From: Sphingomonas sp. QA11
GTDB taxonomy: Bacteria > Pseudomonadota > Alphaproteobacteria > Sphingomonadales > Sphingomonadaceae
Assembly: GCF_028473665.1 (NCBI RefSeq)
Contig: NZ_CP098774.1
Coordinates: forward strand, 2,728,001-2,792,000
Reading direction: 5' to 3'
Length of the DNA: 64,000 nucleotides
In this document: piece after piece, positions 62,010 through 64,000 of the stretch
How positions within the stretch are numbered: position 1 is the first letter of the stretch
Layout of the letters: the number at the start of each line of letters is the position of its first letter
Program-made: the position numbers and the translations under genes
Notes under the pieces: model-generated
The model's database searches: none
What the model was told of the DNA's origin: nothing
What the model saw: the letters and a program-made list of their open reading frames with translations, nothing else

Positions 62010-62288
62010 GTGAGCCATGTCGAAAAGGAAAAGAAGAAGCTGCTCAACCGCCTCAAACGGCTGAAGGGCCAGATCGAGGCGATCGAGCGCGCGATCGAGG
62101 AGGATCGCGAGTGCGCGCGCGTGCTCCAGCAGGCGACGGCCTGCCGCGGCGCGCTCGACGGATTCATCGGCGAGGTGATCGAGGATCATATCCGGGAGCA
62201 CATGCTCGACCCTGCCGCGCCGCAGGGCGACCCGCGGACACAGGCAGCCGAGGAACTGATCGAGATCGTCCATGCCTATATCACCTGA
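62010..62288 (+). CDS. RcnR/CsoR-family metal-sensing repressor
   Basis: 92-residue all-helical tetrameric repressor. The GTG at 62010 (GAGGAG upstream) gives MSHVEKEKKKLLNRLKRLKGQIEAIERAIE. With that numbering the ligands fall at His3, Cys35, His60 and His64, the exact Ni/Co ligand set of RcnR. CsoR (Cys-His-Cys) and FrmR differ at these positions. The helix-2 motif CARVLQQATACRGALDGFIGEVIEDHIREHML is intact. Upstream in-frame ATG at 61956 would place the start before the promoter. It is divergent from the transporter operon and probably regulates itself and possibly that operon. Confidence 0.9.
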   Translation: MSHVEKEKKKLLNRLKRLKGQIEAIERAIEEDRECARVLQQATACRGALDGFIGEVIEDHIREHMLDPAAPQGDPRTQAAEELIEIVHAYIT

Positions 62289-62416
62289 TCCGGCTTTCGC
62301 GCCGAGATCTGGCGCGGAAACGCTGGGCTGGAGCTCCGATCTACCAGCCATCACGGTCCAAGATGGCGGCTTTAGTTCGGCGCCTAGCACTACTCTGAAC
62401 GACGGGAGCAAGCGAG

Positions 62417-63316
62417 ATGGGGCGAGGTCGGCCTGTTGAGGTCCTGATTTTGACGGCGGATGAGCGCGAGTATCTGGAGCGTCAGGTACGACGCCATCGG
62501 GTGACGCGCTCGCTATCGGAGCGTTGCCGTATCGTTTTGCGCTGCGCCGATGGCCTGCAAAGCAAGCGAGTGGCAGCGGAACTGGGCGTTAGCGAGCATA
62601 TGGTCGGCAAGTGGCGTCGGCGGTTTGTGGACGAGCGCATCGATGGGTTACTCGATGAGCCACGATCCGGCCGCCCTCGCTCGATCGACGACGATGCTGT
62701 CGCGGCGGTGATCGAACGGACGTTGCGAACGCTACCCGCTGATGCGACCCACTGGTCGATCCGTTCCATGGCGGCATCGGCTGGTCACTCCCATACGACG
62801 ATCCGCCGGATGTGGAACGCCTTTGGGCTGCAACCCCACCGGGCGGAGACGTTCAAGCTGTCGACCGATCCGCTGTTCGTCGACAAGGTCAGAGACATTG
62901 TCGGCCTTTACCTTTCGCCGCCGACCCATGCCCTGATCCTGTGCGTCGACGAGAAGTCGCAGATCCAGGCGCTCGACCGTGAGCAACCCGTGTTGCCGAT
63001 GATGCCCGGCATGCCCGAGCGACGCACGAACACCTATGTTCGGCATGGTACGACGTCGTTGTTTGCCGCCCTCGACATCGCCACCGGCGCAGTGATCGGC
63101 AAATGCTACAAGCGACATCGGGGCAACCGAGTTTCTCGATTTTCTCAAACAGATCGACGGCAATGTTCCAGACGGCCTCGACGTTCATATTGTCATGGAC
63201 AATTATGCCACCCACAAGACGCCGACGATCAAGGCGTGGTTAGCGCGCAGGCCGCACTATCACGTCCATTTCACCCCAACATCGGCGTCGTGGATCAATC
63301 AGGTCGAGCGCTGGTT
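62417..63316 (+). pseudogene. IS630-family transposase, frameshifted and interrupted by IS3 copy 2
   Basis: The N-terminal HTH part (LSERCRIVLRCADGLQSKRVAAELGVSEHMVGKWRRRF) and first catalytic Asp (LILCVDEKSQIQALDR) are in frame. After CYKRHR an extra G in the run GGGG (63120-63123) shifts the frame. One base fewer restores ATEFLDFLKQID, VMDNYATHKTPTIKAWL (second Asp) and SASWINQVERWF (catalytic Glu). At 63317, right after the VERW codons, the IS3 element begins. The gene cannot make a normal transposase. The element's ends are not defined in the window. Confidence 0.88.
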
Positions 63317-63369
63317 TGAACCGCTCCGGGTTTGCCGGAGGCTCCAACTCCTGAGAAGGTGGAGCCTGT

Positions 63370-63693
63370 ATGAGCAAGACGACGAACAAGTTTGCACCTG
63401 AGGTCCGCGAGCGAGCGGTACGGATGGTGCTGGATCACGAGCACGATCACCCGTCGCGATGGGCAGCGATCATATCCATTGCCGAGAAGATCGGTTGTTC
63501 AGGCCACACGCTGCTGGAGGTGAAGAAGGCCGAGGTGAACAGCGGCAAGCGGGCGGGCGTCCCGACCGAGGTTGCCGACAAGGTGAAGGCGCTGGAGCGC
63601 GAGGTCCGTGAGCTGCGGCAGGCCAACGAGATTCTGCGCAAGGCGTCGGCATATTTTGCGCAGGCGGAGCTCGACCGCCCGTTCCGGCGATGA
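63370..63693 (+). CDS. IS3-family transposase OrfA (copy 2), one codon deleted
   Basis: 107 residues, identical to copy 1 except that HTLLEWVKK reads HTLLEVKK. The TGG codon after 63519 is missing in frame. That Trp lies in the recognition-helix end of the HTH and is strongly conserved in IS3 OrfA proteins, so DNA binding may be impaired. The coiled coil is unchanged. Confidence 0.92.
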   Translation: MSKTTNKFAPEVRERAVRMVLDHEHDHPSRWAAIISIAEKIGCSGHTLLEVKKAEVNSGKRAGVPTEVADKVKALEREVRELRQANEILRKASAYFAQAELDRPFRR

Positions 63694-64000
63694 TCGCTTT
63701 CATTGACGATCACCGCGATGCCTATGGGGTCGAGCCGATCTGCCGCGTTCTGCCGATCGCCCCATCCACCTATCACGAGCGCGTCGCGCAGCGACAGGAT
63801 CCGACACGCCTGTCGGCGCGGGCGCAGCGCGATGTCGCCTTGAAGCCGGAGATCGCGCGCGTATTTGCCGAGAACTTCGCGGTCTACGGCGTACGCAAGG
63901 TCTGGCGGCATATGATGCGGGAGGGCTTTCCGATAGCGCGCTGCACCGTGCAACGGCTGATGCGCGAGATGGGCCTGGCAGGGGTGATCCGGGGCAAGCC
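63690..64000 (+). CDS. IS3-family transposase OrfB (copy 2), 5' part
   Basis: The first 103 codons of OrfB, overlapping OrfA by ATGA and cut by the window end. It reads as copy 1 ([20 protein letters not shown] and onward to GLAGVIRGK). The catalytic residues lie beyond the window. Confidence 0.9.
   Translation, partial: MIAFIDDHRDAYGVEPICRVLPIAPSTYHERVAQRQDPTRLSARAQRDVALKPEIARVFAENFAVYGVRKVWRHMMREGFPIARCTVQRLMREMGLAGVIRGK

Larger units (their letters stand above)
63317..64000 (+). mobile_element. IS3-family insertion sequence (copy 2), truncated by window end
   Basis: Begins TGAACCGCTCCGGG and, as far as I can compare by eye, matches copy 1 at 33722 base for base to the window end except for a 3-base deletion in orfA. 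The bases before it are GTT. The expected repeat of that triplet lies outside the window. It is inserted in the IS630 transposase gene. Confidence 0.92.

Noticed and set aside
61956..62288. ATG at 61956 as the start of the metal sensor
   Set aside because: It would lie upstream of the predicted transcription start and shift the ligand numbering. The GTG at 62010 places His3, Cys35, His60 and His64 as in RcnR.

Overview
The window looks like chromosomal DNA of a Sphingomonas-type alphaproteobacterium. It is GC-rich and densely coded. It carries a large Wzx/Wzy-type exopolysaccharide (EPS) locus, a long TonB-dependent receptor, MipA/OmpV and OprB-type outer membrane proteins, a cyanide-insensitive-type bd oxidase with its small subunit, and many ATGA/TGATG start-stop overlaps. 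The genus is inferred from gene content and style, not from a marker gene.

Layout. (1) 1-8.9 kb: a ThiF/MoeB-like adenylyltransferase, then nucleotide-sugar genes: wecB and wecC (UDP-ManNAc and UDP-ManNAcA), gmd and fcl (GDP-L-fucose), with an acyltransferase, a methyltransferase and a glycosyltransferase (GT). (2) 9-25 kb, plus strand: the export and assembly block. It holds a Wza-like lipoprotein, a Wzc-like co-polymerase/tyrosine autokinase with a Tyr-rich tail, an uncharacterised TPR-like protein, two polymerase/ligase-like membrane proteins, two FkbM methyltransferases, six GTs and a hexapeptide acetyltransferase. (3) 25-33.3 kb, minus strand: an epimerase, a GT, the Wzx flippase, a UDP-glucuronate decarboxylase, a terminator, a metallophosphatase, a WcaI-like GT and the initiating phosphoglycosyltransferase. 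(4) 33.7-35.0 kb: a complete IS3-family element. (5) 35.2-39 kb: a FecR-like secreted protein, UDP-glucuronate 4-epimerase, galU and a second acyltransferase. Together these could make and polymerise a repeat unit containing Fuc, ManNAcA, GalA and Xyl on a lipid carrier, decorated by acyl and methyl groups. The ManA/ManB/ManC enzymes and UDP-glucose dehydrogenase are not in the window.

(6) 39-48.2 kb is housekeeping: cioAB-type oxidase with a DUF2474 subunit, two tandem FKBP isomerases, rpsU, cysS, a 2-hydroxyacid dehydrogenase and a DUF885 protein. (7) 48.3-57 kb: a TonB-dependent receptor with a palindrome over its putative -10, a 531-residue lipoprotein with one CxxCH motif, a long inverted repeat, MipA/OmpV, and a divergent OmpR/EnvZ-like pair.

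(8) 57.2-62.3 kb is the most unusual region. A divergent metal-homeostasis locus has an RcnR/CsoR-family sensor (H3/C35/H60/H64 ligand set) facing a minus-strand operon: 66-residue protein, divergent NRAMP-like transporter (DPGN changed to DAGA, MPH changed to APW), small membrane protein, OprB-type porin, 71-residue membrane protein and MgtC. The mRNA leader of that operon folds into two abutting hairpins, one of which contains the Shine-Dalgarno. An operator-like palindrome covers the -10 of the sensor gene. (9) 62.4-64 kb: an IS630-family transposase gene broken by a frameshift and by a second copy of the IS3 element, whose OrfA has lost one codon and which runs off the window.
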